From: Streptococcus downei MFe28
GTDB lineage: Bacteria; Bacillota; Bacilli; Lactobacillales; Streptococcaceae
DNA length: 64,000 nucleotides
Assembly (NCBI RefSeq): GCF_900459175.1
Contig: NZ_UHFA01000002.1
Location: 1,550,001-1,614,000 of the forward strand
Reading direction: 5' to 3'
Below, one piece after another: positions 28,498 to 37,470 of this stretch. The position numbers and the translations under genes are program-made. How positions within the stretch are numbered: position 1 is the stretch's first letter; each line of letters starts with the position of its first letter. The notes beneath the pieces were generated by a model that was not told the DNA's origin, searched no databases, and worked only from the letters and a program-made list of their open reading frames with translations.

Positions 28498-29850
28498 TCA
28501 TCGCATGGTGACGAATTCTTCTGCTCCAGTTGGGTGGATAGCAACGGTGGCATCAAAGTCGGCCTTGGTCGCTCCTAGTTTGATGGCGACCGCAAAGCCC
28601 TGAATCATCTCATCGACACCATAACCGATGCCATGGAGACCAATGACCTTTTCCTCCGGCCCTTGCACCACTAGTTTCATTCGAGCCACTTGGCGGTGGT
28701 CGGCGAGGGCTGTGTACATTGAAGTAAAGCTAGAGGTGTAGGTCTTGATTTGGTCCTTGCCAAAGGCTTCAATGGCCTGGCTTTCAGTATAGCCAACTTT
28801 ACCCATAGCTGGATGGCTAAAGACCACCGTTGGAACATTGGTGTAGTCTAGTTTAGCATCTTTCTGATTGTTAAAAAGGCGTTCAGAAAGCAGGCGACCC
28901 GCCTTAACCGCTACTGGGGTCAACTCCAGTTTTCCGTTGATATCACCGATAGCATAGAGGCCAGGGATATTAGTATTTTCATAGGCATCCGCCTGGATAA
29001 ATCCTCGCTCATTGAGGGCCACGCCCGTATTTTCCAGACCGTAGCCCTTGGTATTGGCAACCCGACCGATGGCCCAAATCAGAACATCGGTCTCATGTTC
29101 CTGACCATTTTCCAGAACCAGAGTCAGAGAACCATCAGGATTCTTACGGACTTCTTTGGGTGTAGACTCTTTGTGGAGGGTTGGACCGTTTTTTTCCATC
29201 TCCTCCATGAGGGCATCGGTCAGATAGGTATCCCAATTTCGTAAAGGCCGGTCGTGGCGGACAAAGAGGTGGCTGTCGCTGCCAAGGGCATTGAGCACGC
29301 CGGAAATTTCGACCCCAATATAACCCGCACCAACGACGGCAGCACGCTTAGGAATTTGGTTCAATTCAAAGAAACCATCGGAAGTGATGCCGTATTCGGC
29401 ACCAGGGATATTAGGAATGCGGGCGTGACCGCCGGTCGCAATCAAAATATGGAGAGCGGTGTAGGTTTGACCATCCGCTTCCAGGGTGTGAGCATCGAGA
29501 AAGCGAGCGTAGGCATTGAGCACTTCAACGCCATTGGCGGCAAAGCCTCGCTCATAGGAGCCATGGATGCGGTCAATATAGGCCTGGCGATTTTTCTTGA
29601 GGATAGCAAAGTCAAAGTCGCTAGAAGCCACTTTGAAGCCGTACTCGCCGGCATACTTACCAATGGCTTCGGCAACCTGGGCTCCATACCACATGACCTT
29701 CTTGGGCACACAGCCACGATTGACGCAGGTTCCGCCAGTTTCCTGAGCTTCAATCAGGAGAACCTTAGCTCCGTGCATGGCAGCTCGATTAGCCGAAGCA
29801 ATCCCGCCTGAACCGCCTCCCAAAACAATATAATCGTATGTCTTTACCAT
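28498..29850 (-). CDS. gor: Glutathione-disulfide reductase
   Basis: A 450-residue flavoprotein that reduces oxidised glutathione with NADPH. The FAD-binding motif is GGGSGGIASANRA, the redox-active disulfide is GGTCVNRGCVPKK, the NADPH-binding motif is GAGYIGVEISGVL, the second FAD motif is GLYAIGDI, and the active-site His lies in AIHPTGAEEF near the C-terminus. Streptococci usually import glutathione, and this enzyme supports their peroxide resistance. A promoter and a structured leader lie upstream (29882-29986). Confidence 0.95.
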   Translation of the reverse strand: MVKTYDYIVLGGGSGGIASANRAAMHGAKVLLIEAQETGGTCVNRGCVPKKVMWYGAQVAEAIGKYAGEYGFKVASSDFDFAILKKNRQAYIDRIHGSYERGFAANGVEVLNAYARFLDAHTLEADGQTYTALHILIATGGHARIPNIPGAEYGITSDGFFELNQIPKRAAVVGAGYIGVEISGVLNALGSDSHLFVRHDRPLRNWDTYLTDALMEEMEKNGPTLHKESTPKEVRKNPDGSLTLVLENGQEHETDVLIWAIGRVANTKGYGLENTGVALNERGFIQADAYENTNIPGLYAIGDINGKLELTPVAVKAGRLLSERLFNNQKDAKLDYTNVPTVVFSHPAMGKVGYTESQAIEAFGKDQIKTYTSSFTSMYTALADHRQVARMKLVVQGPEEKVIGLHGIGYGVDEMIQGFAVAIKLGATKADFDATVAIHPTGAEEFVTMR

Positions 29851-29881
29851 AGTATTTCCTTTCTGCTTTTTCAGATATTAG

Positions 29882-29933
29882 CTAGGAAGGCGTTGGGAGT
29901 GGCTCTGCAAAGCCAACTATCCCAGTCCCCTAG
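29882..29933 (-). promoter_or_regulatory. Nested stem structure in the gor leader
   Basis: Three nested helices: CTAGG (29882) with CCTAG (29929-29933), TGGGA (29894) with TCCCA (29920), and TGGCT (29900) with AGCCA (29911). They lie between the predicted transcript start and the gor start codon. I do not recognise a known riboswitch. Confidence 0.45.
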
Positions 29934-29957
29934 CGACCTCGCAAGCTTTCTAAGGTC

Positions 29958-29986
29958 AGATTACCATAAAAGCTAGGGGTGGGCAA
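29958..29986 (-). promoter_or_regulatory. Promoter of gor
   Basis: TTGCCC (29981-29986), a 17-base spacer and TAATCT (29958-29963) with an upstream TGG on the minus strand. The predicted leader is about 100 nt. Confidence 0.6.
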
Positions 29987-30001
29987 ATTTCCACTACGGT
30001 A

Positions 30002-30404
30002 ATACTCTTCAAAAATCAAAACTATCCCACGGATAAAGTCACTCTATGATTTCTCATTAGAGTGACTACGAAAACTACGATTGTAGTTTTCTATATCCCT
30101 GGCTAACTCTGCATAAACTGTGGCAACGACAGTTTGTACCTCGTGTCGCGTCGTTAACTCACTTTGCCGTACTTACTGAGGAAAGCGAAGCTTTCCCTAT
30201 TTCCAACCTCAAAAGGTCTATCAGACCTTTTGAGCCACCTGCAGTTCGTGCGATGCAGAGCAAAGTTGGTCGATTTCACCAACTTTGTGAGGTTAGTAAG
30301 GGAGCTAGGCAATCGTTATGGAGATTGCCGTTAGCTATCAAGCCACTAAAGGGGCTGATAGCTTTGATCCTTGCATTGACTATTTTTGATTTTTTATTGA
30401 GCAT
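30002..30404. repeat. 403-bp hairpin-array element, longest form (copy D)
   Basis: It contains eight successive hairpins: 30038-30066, 30070-30091 (GAAAACTAC / GTAGTTTTC), 30115-30135, 30180-30196 (GGAAAGC / GCTTTCC), 30208-30233 (CTCAAAAGGTC / GACCTTTTGAG), 30262-30286 (AAAGTTGGT / ACCAACTTT), 30308-30329 (GGCAATC / GATTGCC) and 30333-30363 (AGCTATCA / TGATAGCT). The ends are the ATACTC... / ...GAGCAT repeats of the family. Relative to 13859-14138 it has one further block of three hairpins after AAAACTATCC. It has no coding potential. Confidence 0.85.
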
Positions 30405-30438
30405 AAGAAAGACAAAGGGCTGAAAGATTGGTAGAAAG

Positions 30439-30471
30439 AAAAACCTAACCAGAAAAATCTAGCTAGGTTTT
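30439..30471 (-). terminator. Possible terminator downstream of the toxin gene
   Basis: AAAACCTA and TTAGGTTTTT arms on the minus strand, about 130 bp past the toxin stop. The rest of 30405-30599 shows nothing further. Confidence 0.5.
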
Positions 30472-30599
30472 GTAGAGTTGGGAAAAATTCCCTTTTATTA
30501 AAGACAGTTGCTTAAAGCTAAAGGGATAGGAAAAAGTCCCCTCGGGCTCAAAAATTTTTGTGGTCTGTTTAGAAAAAACGGGTTATTCCTGACTAAAAC

Positions 30600-30860
30600 T
30601 CATAGTTGAGACCACAGGCTCAAGATTCTGACTAATTTTTTCTCATCATCCACCTGATAGACCAAACGGTGCTTTCGATTGATTCGTCGTGAGTAGGCAC
30701 CGCTCAAATTACCAACCAATTTTTCATAGCGTGGAGGATTTTGATAGGGATTATCTCTCAGAAGCTCAGTTAGGTTTTTCGCTCTAGTCGTCAAGTTGGC
30801 TGCCTTTAATTTTTGAATATCTGATAGAGCTTTTTTAGAATAAATCAGCCGATAAGTCAC
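30600..30860 (-). pseudogene. YoeB-like toxin with an altered C-terminus
   Basis: About 86 residues of the Txe/YoeB mRNA-interferase family. The catalytic-type Glu (PRYEKLVG) and Arg (YSRRINRKHRLVY) are present, but the protein ends SLWSQL instead of the usual WSHY. Reading the end with one base fewer at 30606-30607 gives WSHYEF and a stop at 30593, so a single-base insertion has removed the conserved His-Tyr end needed for cleavage. The natural start is probably GTG at 30860, which would overlap the old antitoxin stop (TGGTGA). Confidence 0.7.
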
Positions 30861-30875
30861 CAATCAACCTCTTCT

Positions 30876-31037
30876 TCAAAGGTAGAGTGTTTCCAAGAGA
30901 CCATTGTAGTCATCCTCGCTTAAAATCACCGCATTCCCTTGCTTGGTTGTCACATTTACAGGCTCATTATACTTGATGGTATTCTCTAGGGTATTAAAGA
31001 GATCCTTGCGAAGGTTTGTCGCAGACATCGTTACCAT
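30876..31037 (-). pseudogene. YefM/Phd-like antitoxin, truncated
   Basis: A 53-residue product with the DNA-binding half of a YefM antitoxin (MSATNLRKDLFNTLENTI, then PVNVTTKQGNAVILSEDDY). It ends at LLETLYL, where full-length relatives continue for about 25 residues that wrap the toxin. Directly after the stop, another frame reads FEEEVDW then TGA, overlapping the toxin GTG as in intact pairs. The middle of the C-terminus therefore appears deleted with a frame change. Start: ATG at 31037 behind GAGGAGGCG. Confidence 0.65.
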
Positions 31038-31054
31038 AAAATCGCCTCCTCTTA

Positions 31055-31072
31055 TGTACATAATAACGTACA
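31055..31072 (-). promoter_or_regulatory. YefM-type operator
   Basis: TGTACA (31055-31060) and CGTACA (31067-31072, TGTACG on the coding strand) have centres 12 bp apart, just upstream of the antitoxin. TGTACA is the known core of YefM operators. The site remains although both genes are broken. Confidence 0.6.
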
Positions 31073-31178
31073 TATTCAATACTTATCAATAAGTACCAGA
31101 TAATCAAATACCGGGTTTTCAAAACTATCCCCATAATCTATTCGTAATTCCTTCTAGGAAAATCCTAGTCAGGCTAAT

Positions 31179-32975
31179 TTATTTTTCCACCTTGGCATTC
31201 TCCATCTCGCTCAGTCTTGCCTTTAAGTCCTCAGCCACATTTCTGGGGACACCGCAGTTGACGATGTCATCGACATCGGCCTGCTGGATCTTGGTCAGGC
31301 TCCTGAAATGCTTGAGCAAGAGCTGCTTGCGTTTGGGTCCTAGGCCTGGGACACCATCCAGCTTGGAACTAAAGCTATTCTTGCTTCTGACCTGTCTATG
31401 GAAGGTAATGGCAAAGCGGTGGACTTCATCTTGAACCCTTTGCAGGAGAAAGAATTCTTGAGAATTTCGTGGAAGGTCCACGACTTCCAAAGGCTCACCA
31501 AAGAGGAGTTCGTGGGTCTGGTGCTTGTCATTCTTTTGCAGACCAGCAATCGGAATATCCAGCCCCAGACGGTTTTGGATAACATCTTTAGCGATATTGA
31601 CCTGGCCTTGACCACCATCAATAACAATCAAATCTGGAGGGGTCAGGCCATCGCGCATGACGCGACTGTAGCGACGGTAAATAACCTCGCGCATACTGGC
31701 ATAGTCATCAGGACCAATAACGGTCTTGATTTTAAACTTGCGATAGTCTTTCTTGCTAGGTTTCCCGTCAACGAAGACAACCATGGCTGCCACAGGACTG
31801 GTCCCCTGAATATTGGAGTTATCAAAGGCCTCAATCCGTCGGGGGGCAGGAATATTGAGCAGTTGGCCCAGATTTTCGATGGCTCCCTTGGTCTTTTTAA
31901 TGTCCTTTTCTAGAAGGTCAAATTTTTGTTGCAGGCTGACCCGAGCATTTTTAGTGGCCAAATTGACCAGCTGCTTCTTCTCGCCCCGTTGGGGTTTAAG
32001 GACCTTGGTCTTGACAACCGCCTTAGCCAGCTGGTCATCAATATCTTGTGGAATGAAGACCTCCTTGGGCAGGAAGTGCTTACTCTCCTGATAAAATTGC
32101 CCTAGATAGGTCAGGAAATCTTCTTCTGGTTCATTATAATAAGGAAATATATTGACATCACGTTGGATGAGCTTGCCCTGACGGACGAAGAAAACCTGGA
32201 CACACATCCACCCCTTATCCACATAATAGCCGAAGATGTCTCGGTCCTGCATATCCTGATTCATAATTCGCTGTTTGGTGCGAAGTTTGCTGATGGCTTC
32301 TAGGAGGTCGCGGTATTCGGCCGCCCGTTCAAATTCCATGAGTTCCGACGCTTTGAGCATCTTCTGGCGAATTTGCTCAACAATCTTATTGTCCTTGCCA
32401 TTGAGGAAGTTCTTTACGTCCTCCTTGAGGCCATCCCAATAGGTCTGGTCTGTATGGCAGATAGTGTGGGCATTGCATTGACCCAAATGGTAATAAAAGC
32501 AGACCTTATTGGCTGGATTGGTGCATTTCTTAAAGGGAAAAATCCGATCCAGCAGGCGCTTAATTTCGGTGGCAGCTCCAGAGTCGGGATAGGGGCCAAA
32601 ATAGAGGCCATCCTTGCGGTGGACCTGACGGGTAATCATGAGCCGAGGGTAAACCTCATTGGTAATCTTGATATAGGGGTAGGACTTATCATCCTTGAGG
32701 CGAATGTTGTACTTAGGCATATTCTTCTGGATGAGGTTGATTTCCAGAAGCAGGGCCTCGGTATTGGAGCCCGTAACAATATATTCAAAATCGGCAATTT
32801 CTGAGACCAACATCTCAGTCTTGGTGTCATGGCTACCGTGGAAATAAGAGCGAACCCGATTTTTCAAATTCTTGGCCTTACCAACATAAATAATCGTGCC
32901 ATTTTTATCCTTGTGGATGTAGCAACCAGGACTATCTGGTAGCAACTCCAACTTGTGTTTAATCAGTTCATTCAT
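31179..32975 (-). CDS. uvrC: UvrABC excinuclease subunit C
   Basis: A 598-residue protein that makes the two incisions in nucleotide-excision repair. N-terminal GIY-YIG domain ([20 protein letters not shown]), UVR motif (about residues 205-240), RNase H-like C-terminal nuclease ([20 protein letters not shown]) and helix-hairpin-helix ([16 protein letters not shown]). The start at 32975 agrees with other streptococcal UvrC N-termini. No Shine-Dalgarno sequence precedes it; instead a TATAAT ends 6 bp before the ATG, so the mRNA may be leaderless. Confidence 0.96.
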   Translation of the reverse strand: MNELIKHKLELLPDSPGCYIHKDKNGTIIYVGKAKNLKNRVRSYFHGSHDTKTEMLVSEIADFEYIVTGSNTEALLLEINLIQKNMPKYNIRLKDDKSYPYIKITNEVYPRLMITRQVHRKDGLYFGPYPDSGAATEIKRLLDRIFPFKKCTNPANKVCFYYHLGQCNAHTICHTDQTYWDGLKEDVKNFLNGKDNKIVEQIRQKMLKASELMEFERAAEYRDLLEAISKLRTKQRIMNQDMQDRDIFGYYVDKGWMCVQVFFVRQGKLIQRDVNIFPYYNEPEEDFLTYLGQFYQESKHFLPKEVFIPQDIDDQLAKAVVKTKVLKPQRGEKKQLVNLATKNARVSLQQKFDLLEKDIKKTKGAIENLGQLLNIPAPRRIEAFDNSNIQGTSPVAAMVVFVDGKPSKKDYRKFKIKTVIGPDDYASMREVIYRRYSRVMRDGLTPPDLIVIDGGQGQVNIAKDVIQNRLGLDIPIAGLQKNDKHQTHELLFGEPLEVVDLPRNSQEFFLLQRVQDEVHRFAITFHRQVRSKNSFSSKLDGVPGLGPKRKQLLLKHFRSLTKIQQADVDDIVNCGVPRNVAEDLKARLSEMENAKVEK

Positions 32976-32981
32976 AAAGAC

Positions 32982-33010
32982 ATTATAACAAATTTACTTG
33001 GCCTACTTAA
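32982..33010 (-). promoter_or_regulatory. uvrC promoter touching the start codon
   Basis: Extended -10 TGT-TATAAT (hexamer 32982-32987) with TTAAGT at the -35 position (33005-33010) after 17 bases. Transcription starting about 7 bases after the -10 would begin at or next to the uvrC ATG (32975). Confidence 0.65.
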
Positions 33011-33101
33011 GGATTTAAAATAACAACCTATCCATTCGCCCATCCTCAAACTGAACAAGGTAGAACTAGATTTTTTAATTAAAGAAATTATTATTCACAT
33101 A

Positions 33102-33130
33102 TTGTAAAACGCTTACATATATTTTATAAT
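33102..33130 (+). promoter_or_regulatory. fruA promoter with overlapping cre-like site
   Basis: TTGTAA (33102-33107), a 17-base spacer and TATAAT (33125-33130). The sequence TGTAAAACGCTTACA (33103-33117) covers the -35 and spacer. It is a CcpA cre site with one extra base relative to the TGWAANCGNTNWCA consensus. This placement would block RNA polymerase when preferred sugars are present. Confidence 0.7.
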
Positions 33131-33163
33131 GGTCGTGAAAATTCAAAAAAGGAGGAAGCCATC

Positions 33164-36100
33164 ATGACAGATAGCTCATCTACGGAAAGTAAACGGACTG
33201 GTTGGTATATGCATAAGCGTGGCAAACACTGGATTTTTGGTTGTAGCCTCGTTACCCTACTCGTCGCAGGCCTGGCTCTAGCTAGTCCAGTTTATGCTGA
33301 GGATACCACAGCAACGACTTCCAGTTCTTCCAGCACACAGTTGGCAGATGTCGGAGGACTTGCTGAAAAATCAATGAACAATTCAGCAACTACAGCTGAT
33401 AACCAAACAGCCTCAGTTGGCCAAGAAACTTCTGCTGTCGATGAAACGGACAAGAGTGATACTCCCTCCAAATCCGATGAAGTTAGCGAACAAGCAACTG
33501 CTGATACTTCGACTGCAACCACTTCAGTCGAATCTAGTGAACAAACGGGTGTAGCCTCAAATAATGAGAAAGATCCTACTATTAAGCCTGTCGATGGGGC
33601 TGTCACTGTCGAGAAGACCGACCTAGCTGATGTAGCACAAGTTGCTGAAAAAGGTTATCAAACTAATTTGACCAATCTTAAGCCAACAAATGGAACTTGG
33701 AAAGTTCGAGATGACGGTCTCTACAGCAATGCCCTTGACAAGGGAGACAGCTGGAACATTTCTGATATCAAGACAGATAATTTTGTCTATTCAACCGATG
33801 TCAAGTTCCTCAAAAATCAGGGAGCTGTCGGTCTAATATTCCGCAGTACTGACCCTAATAACGTCCAAAATAGCTATGCCATCAATATCGATGGTGGCAC
33901 GAAAAAGAGTAAATTTTGGCGTTGGCAAGATGGACAGGATCAACAACTGATTGATGAAAGACAAATCGAACCAAGCGCCGATGGTAACTATTTCATCAGA
34001 GTTATCGCAATTGATTCTTGGCTCTCCTTCTATATCAACGGTCAATTGATTGGTTCCACTGGGGACTATACCCTACAAAAAGATGACAAGGGGCAAACCA
34101 CTGTCATTAAAGAGGGTTATCTGGGCTTGCTTAACTGGAATAGCGAAGTGGTATTCCAAAATACCTACTATACGCCAATCACTGATGATTTAAATCCAGA
34201 ACTAGAAGATGTCGCTGTCACACCTGACCAAGGTGGCGCCGAAAAGAAAGGGCAATTTCTAGCTAATGCTCCTATCAACATCCAGTATGTTGATAATGCC
34301 ACGACTAGCGTAAAACTAGCAATTAAGCCCAAAAATAGTCAAGCGCAATTTAAGATTTCTGACAGCACCGGCAAGGAATACCAATTAACTGACAGCATCC
34401 CTCTAGCTGTTGGAGCTAATTATCTAACGGTGACCAGCACTGTTACAACTGAAGCTAATCAGGCTAGCCTAACCTATCGCATCAATGTCCATCGGCGGCA
34501 AGCAAATGAAGTCTATTACAATGAACTCTTCCGTGACCAATACCACTACTCGGTCAAGGACGGCTGGGGCAATGACCCTAACGGTTTGGTCTATTACAAG
34601 GGTAAGTACCATCTCTTTTATCAGTTCTATGATGATAATGTTTGGGGACCGATGCACTGGGCTCATGCTACCAGCACAGACCTCCTTCATTGGGAAGAGC
34701 AACCAATTGCTCTCTACCCCGATAGTAACGGAACCATGTTCTCGGGTTGTATTGTCGTCGACGAACACAACAGCTCTGGCTTCTTCAAAGATGGAGAAGG
34801 TGGACTGGTTGCCTTAGTTACAGCTGATGGTAATGGCCAACGAATTAAATTGGCCTATAGTTCGGACGAAGGTCAAACTTGGACCAAGGTTGACCAAGTG
34901 GCTGCTGACTGGTCTAATGACCCGCTGCAAAGCAAGGATTTCCGCGACCCTAAAGTTTTCCATTGGAATAACAAGTGGTTCATGGTCCTAGCTGGTGGTC
35001 CTTTACGCATCTATTCTTCTGATAATTTAAGAGACTGGTCGGTTGAATCTACCTATCCTGACATCCAAACCGAGTGTCCTGACCTCTATCCGATTCAAAC
35101 CGATGATGGTAGCATTAAATGGGTACTTTCACGAGGCGGTCGCTATTACAAGGTCGGCGACTTCAAGCAAGTTGATGGTAAATGGACCTTCAGCCCAGAC
35201 CAGGCCTATCAGGATTCCGATGGCATTATGAATTTTGGTAAAGATTCCTACGCTGCCATGACCTATTATGTACAGGATTTTGGTAGCGAGGCCAATCCTA
35301 CCATTCCAAAATTAACAGAACTAAACTGGATGAATACCTGGGACTACTGTAACCTAGTCGGTAAGACCCTTGACCAAGACTTCAACGGAACCTATAATCT
35401 CAACCTGCAATTGGGATTGACCAAGGAAAATGATAGATATGTCTTGACGCAAACTCCAATTAAAGCCTACGAGTCTCTTCGCGACACAGCTAAGGCTATA
35501 AACTATCAGGATGTTACGGTTTCGGCTAATAATGATTTACTCAAGGATGTTAAATCCGATAGCTATGAAATCGTCTCAACCTTTAGGCCAAGTGCAACTA
35601 CCACGAAGGTTGGCTTTAAATTACGGCAATCACAAGACCAAGCCACTGTTGTCTCTTATGATCTACAAACTCAAGAACTCTCAATCGACCGTAGCCAATC
35701 AGGCATTATTATTACCGATAAATTTGCTGAAATTAACAAGCAAAAGGTAACGACAAATGCTGATGGTAGCATTTCTCTTCATATCTTTGTCGACCGCGCT
35801 AGCCTTGAAGTCTTTGCTAAGGGAGACACTGTAGCTGGTGCCAACCAAATTTTCCCAGCTCCTGATAGCCTTGGAGCCAGTGTCTTCACGGAAGGTGGTG
35901 ACGCTAAAGCTGATATTGCCTTTTATCCACTTAAGTCTATCTGGACCAATAAGGTCGTAACAGACAAGCCATTCAAACTTGTCGGAACCGGCCAGGCTGA
36001 AACACGCTTGAATACTGGTCAGTCAACAAGTTTCGAGGCCTACCTAGCACCTGCTCAAGCCAAGCAGGAAGTAAACTGGCAATTAGATAAGCCTGACCTA

Positions 36101-37393
36101 GTTGACTTTAGTCAATCTGGTAATAAGGTGACCTTGACTGCCAAAAAGGCTGGCAGTTTAACCCTGACGGCAAGCTCTAAGGAGGATCCTAGCTTGACCA
36201 AGGTCTACAAAATTAATATCTTTGAGAATAATTTTAAGACCAACTTGAAAAATCTCAAGGCTATTTCAGGGCAATGGGTGGTCGATGATAAAGAGCTGCT
36301 GGACAGCAATACTAGCGCTAATGATGCCATTATGTCAACCGATATTGTCTCTTATGCTGAATATAAATTAGAAGCTGATGTTAAATATCAAAAGGGCTTG
36401 GTCAACATCTTCTTTGCCTCTCCGGCAACCGACCCAGCTAATGCCTACACCTTCCAATTGGGCGACCAAGCCAGTGCACGACTTTACTACTTCCAAGGGG
36501 ATACCATCACAGAAGAACCGCTCACAAAGGCGCTCAATGATAATCTCTACCATCACCTTGAAATCAAGAAGACCAAGGATAGTGTGAGCCTGAGTATTGA
36601 TGGACAAGAAGTTATGAGCCATAAATTTGACACAGTTAAGGACTATTTCAATAAGGCCTATATTGGCCTGGGACTTTGGGATGGAGAGGTCGCTTTCCAA
36701 AATGTCTATCTGACTCCGCTCAATCAGGAAGTTAAGTCGCAAGGCTGGTTCACCGCTAATCAAGCTTGGTATTATCGCAAGGCAGATGGCCAACTAGAGA
36801 CTGGTTTGGCTGATATTGATGGACAAACTCATTACTTCAATGCCGATGGCTCTCAAGTCAAGGGAGACTTCGCTTCACCTGATGGTGGCAAGACTTGGTA
36901 CTACTTAGATAAAGATAATGGACAGGTTTTGACAGGCCTTCAAGTGATCAATGGTAAAACCTACTATTTCAATGCCGATGGCTCTCAAGTCAAAGGAGAC
37001 TTCGCCTCGCCCGATGGAGGTAAGACCTGGTACTACTTAGATAAAGACAATGGACAGGTTTTGACAGGCCTTCAAGTTGTCAACGGTAAGACCTACTATT
37101 TCAATGCCGATGGCTCTCAAGTCAAAGGAGACTTCGCTTCGCCTGATGGCGGCAAAACTTGGTACTATCTGGATAAGGATAATGGTCAAGCTCTAACTGG
37201 TGGACAAACTATTGCTGGTAAACGTTATACTTTTGATGAAACTGGTCAACAAATTAAGGGCCGTTTTGTCACCCCTGATGGCGGTATAACTTGGTATTAC
37301 CTTGATAAGGATAATGGCCTTAGAGTAACGGGTAGACAAGTCATTAACGGTGAAGTTTGCTACTTCGACCAAGACGGTCGTCAACTCAAATAG
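33164..37393 (+). CDS. fruA: Secreted GH32 fructanase with C-terminal glucan-binding repeats
   Basis: A 1409-residue exo-fructosidase (FruA type) that hydrolyses levan, inulin and sucrose outside the cell. Order: KxYKxGKxW-like signal peptide (GWYMHKRGKHW, cut after PVYA near 45), Ser/Thr-rich linker, LamG-like sandwich (about 165-340), cadherin-like domain (345-445), GH32 propeller and sandwich (450-940), Big-type domain (945-1020), second LamG-like domain (1025-1190), then aromatic glucan-binding repeats (1195-1409). Catalytic residues: nucleophile D471 (WGNDPNG), stabiliser D595 (FRDPKVF), acid/base E637 (TECPDLY). S. mutans FruA ends in an LPXTG anchor as far as I recall; this one ends in CYFDQDGRQLK with no LPXTG and would instead be held by glucan. 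RBS AAAGGAGGAAG. The name rests on domain content; substrate range is not shown. Confidence 0.9.
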   Translation: MTDSSSTESKRTGWYMHKRGKHWIFGCSLVTLLVAGLALASPVYAEDTTATTSSSSSTQLADVGGLAEKSMNNSATTADNQTASVGQETSAVDETDKSDTPSKSDEVSEQATADTSTATTSVESSEQTGVASNNEKDPTIKPVDGAVTVEKTDLADVAQVAEKGYQTNLTNLKPTNGTWKVRDDGLYSNALDKGDSWNISDIKTDNFVYSTDVKFLKNQGAVGLIFRSTDPNNVQNSYAINIDGGTKKSKFWRWQDGQDQQLIDERQIEPSADGNYFIRVIAIDSWLSFYINGQLIGSTGDYTLQKDDKGQTTVIKEGYLGLLNWNSEVVFQNTYYTPITDDLNPELEDVAVTPDQGGAEKKGQFLANAPINIQYVDNATTSVKLAIKPKNSQAQFKISDSTGKEYQLTDSIPLAVGANYLTVTSTVTTEANQASLTYRINVHRRQANEVYYNELFRDQYHYSVKDGWGNDPNGLVYYKGKYHLFYQFYDDNVWGPMHWAHATSTDLLHWEEQPIALYPDSNGTMFSGCIVVDEHNSSGFFKDGEGGLVALVTADGNGQRIKLAYSSDEGQTWTKVDQVAADWSNDPLQSKDFRDPKVFHWNNKWFMVLAGGPLRIYSSDNLRDWSVESTYPDIQTECPDLYPIQTDDGSIKWVLSRGGRYYKVGDFKQVDGKWTFSPDQAYQDSDGIMNFGKDSYAAMTYYVQDFGSEANPTIPKLTELNWMNTWDYCNLVGKTLDQDFNGTYNLNLQLGLTKENDRYVLTQTPIKAYESLRDTAKAINYQDVTVSANNDLLKDVKSDSYEIVSTFRPSATTTKVGFKLRQSQDQATVVSYDLQTQELSIDRSQSGIIITDKFAEINKQKVTTNADGSISLHIFVDRASLEVFAKGDTVAGANQIFPAPDSLGASVFTEGGDAKADIAFYPLKSIWTNKVVTDKPFKLVGTGQAETRLNTGQSTSFEAYLAPAQAKQEVNWQLDKPDLVDFSQSGNKVTLTAKKAGSLTLTASSKEDPSLTKVYKINIFENNFKTNLKNLKAISGQWVVDDKELLDSNTSANDAIMSTDIVSYAEYKLEADVKYQKGLVNIFFASPATDPANAYTFQLGDQASARLYYFQGDTITEEPLTKALNDNLYHHLEIKKTKDSVSLSIDGQEVMSHKFDTVKDYFNKAYIGLGLWDGEVAFQNVYLTPLNQEVKSQGWFTANQAWYYRKADGQLETGLADIDGQTHYFNADGSQVKGDFASPDGGKTWYYLDKDNGQVLTGLQVINGKTYYFNADGSQVKGDFASPDGGKTWYYLDKDNGQVLTGLQVVNGKTYYFNADGSQVKGDFASPDGGKTWYYLDKDNGQALTGGQTIAGKRYTFDETGQQIKGRFVTPDGGITWYYLDKDNGLRVTGRQVINGEVCYFDQDGRQLK
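36841..37236 (+). repeat. Three 132-bp tandem repeats inside fruA
   Basis: Units begin at 36841, 36973 and 37105, are nearly identical in DNA, and encode 44-residue glucan-binding units (ADGSQVKGDFASPDGGKTWY core). High identity with few synonymous changes implies recent unit duplication or conversion, so copy number may vary between strains. Confidence 0.85.
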
Positions 37394-37412
37394 TTTCTTG
37401 AATAAAAAGAAA

Positions 37413-37470
37413 GGCAGGTCTGACAAGAGGTCACCCCAAAGCGGTTTCTCAGTCAATCCTGCCATTTTTT
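37413..37470 (+). terminator. Terminator of fruA
   Basis: GGCAGG (37413) pairs with CCTGCC (37458-37463), with GTC/GAC pairs inside the arms, followed by ATTTTTT. It overlaps the stop codon of the convergent broken gene. Confidence 0.75.
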
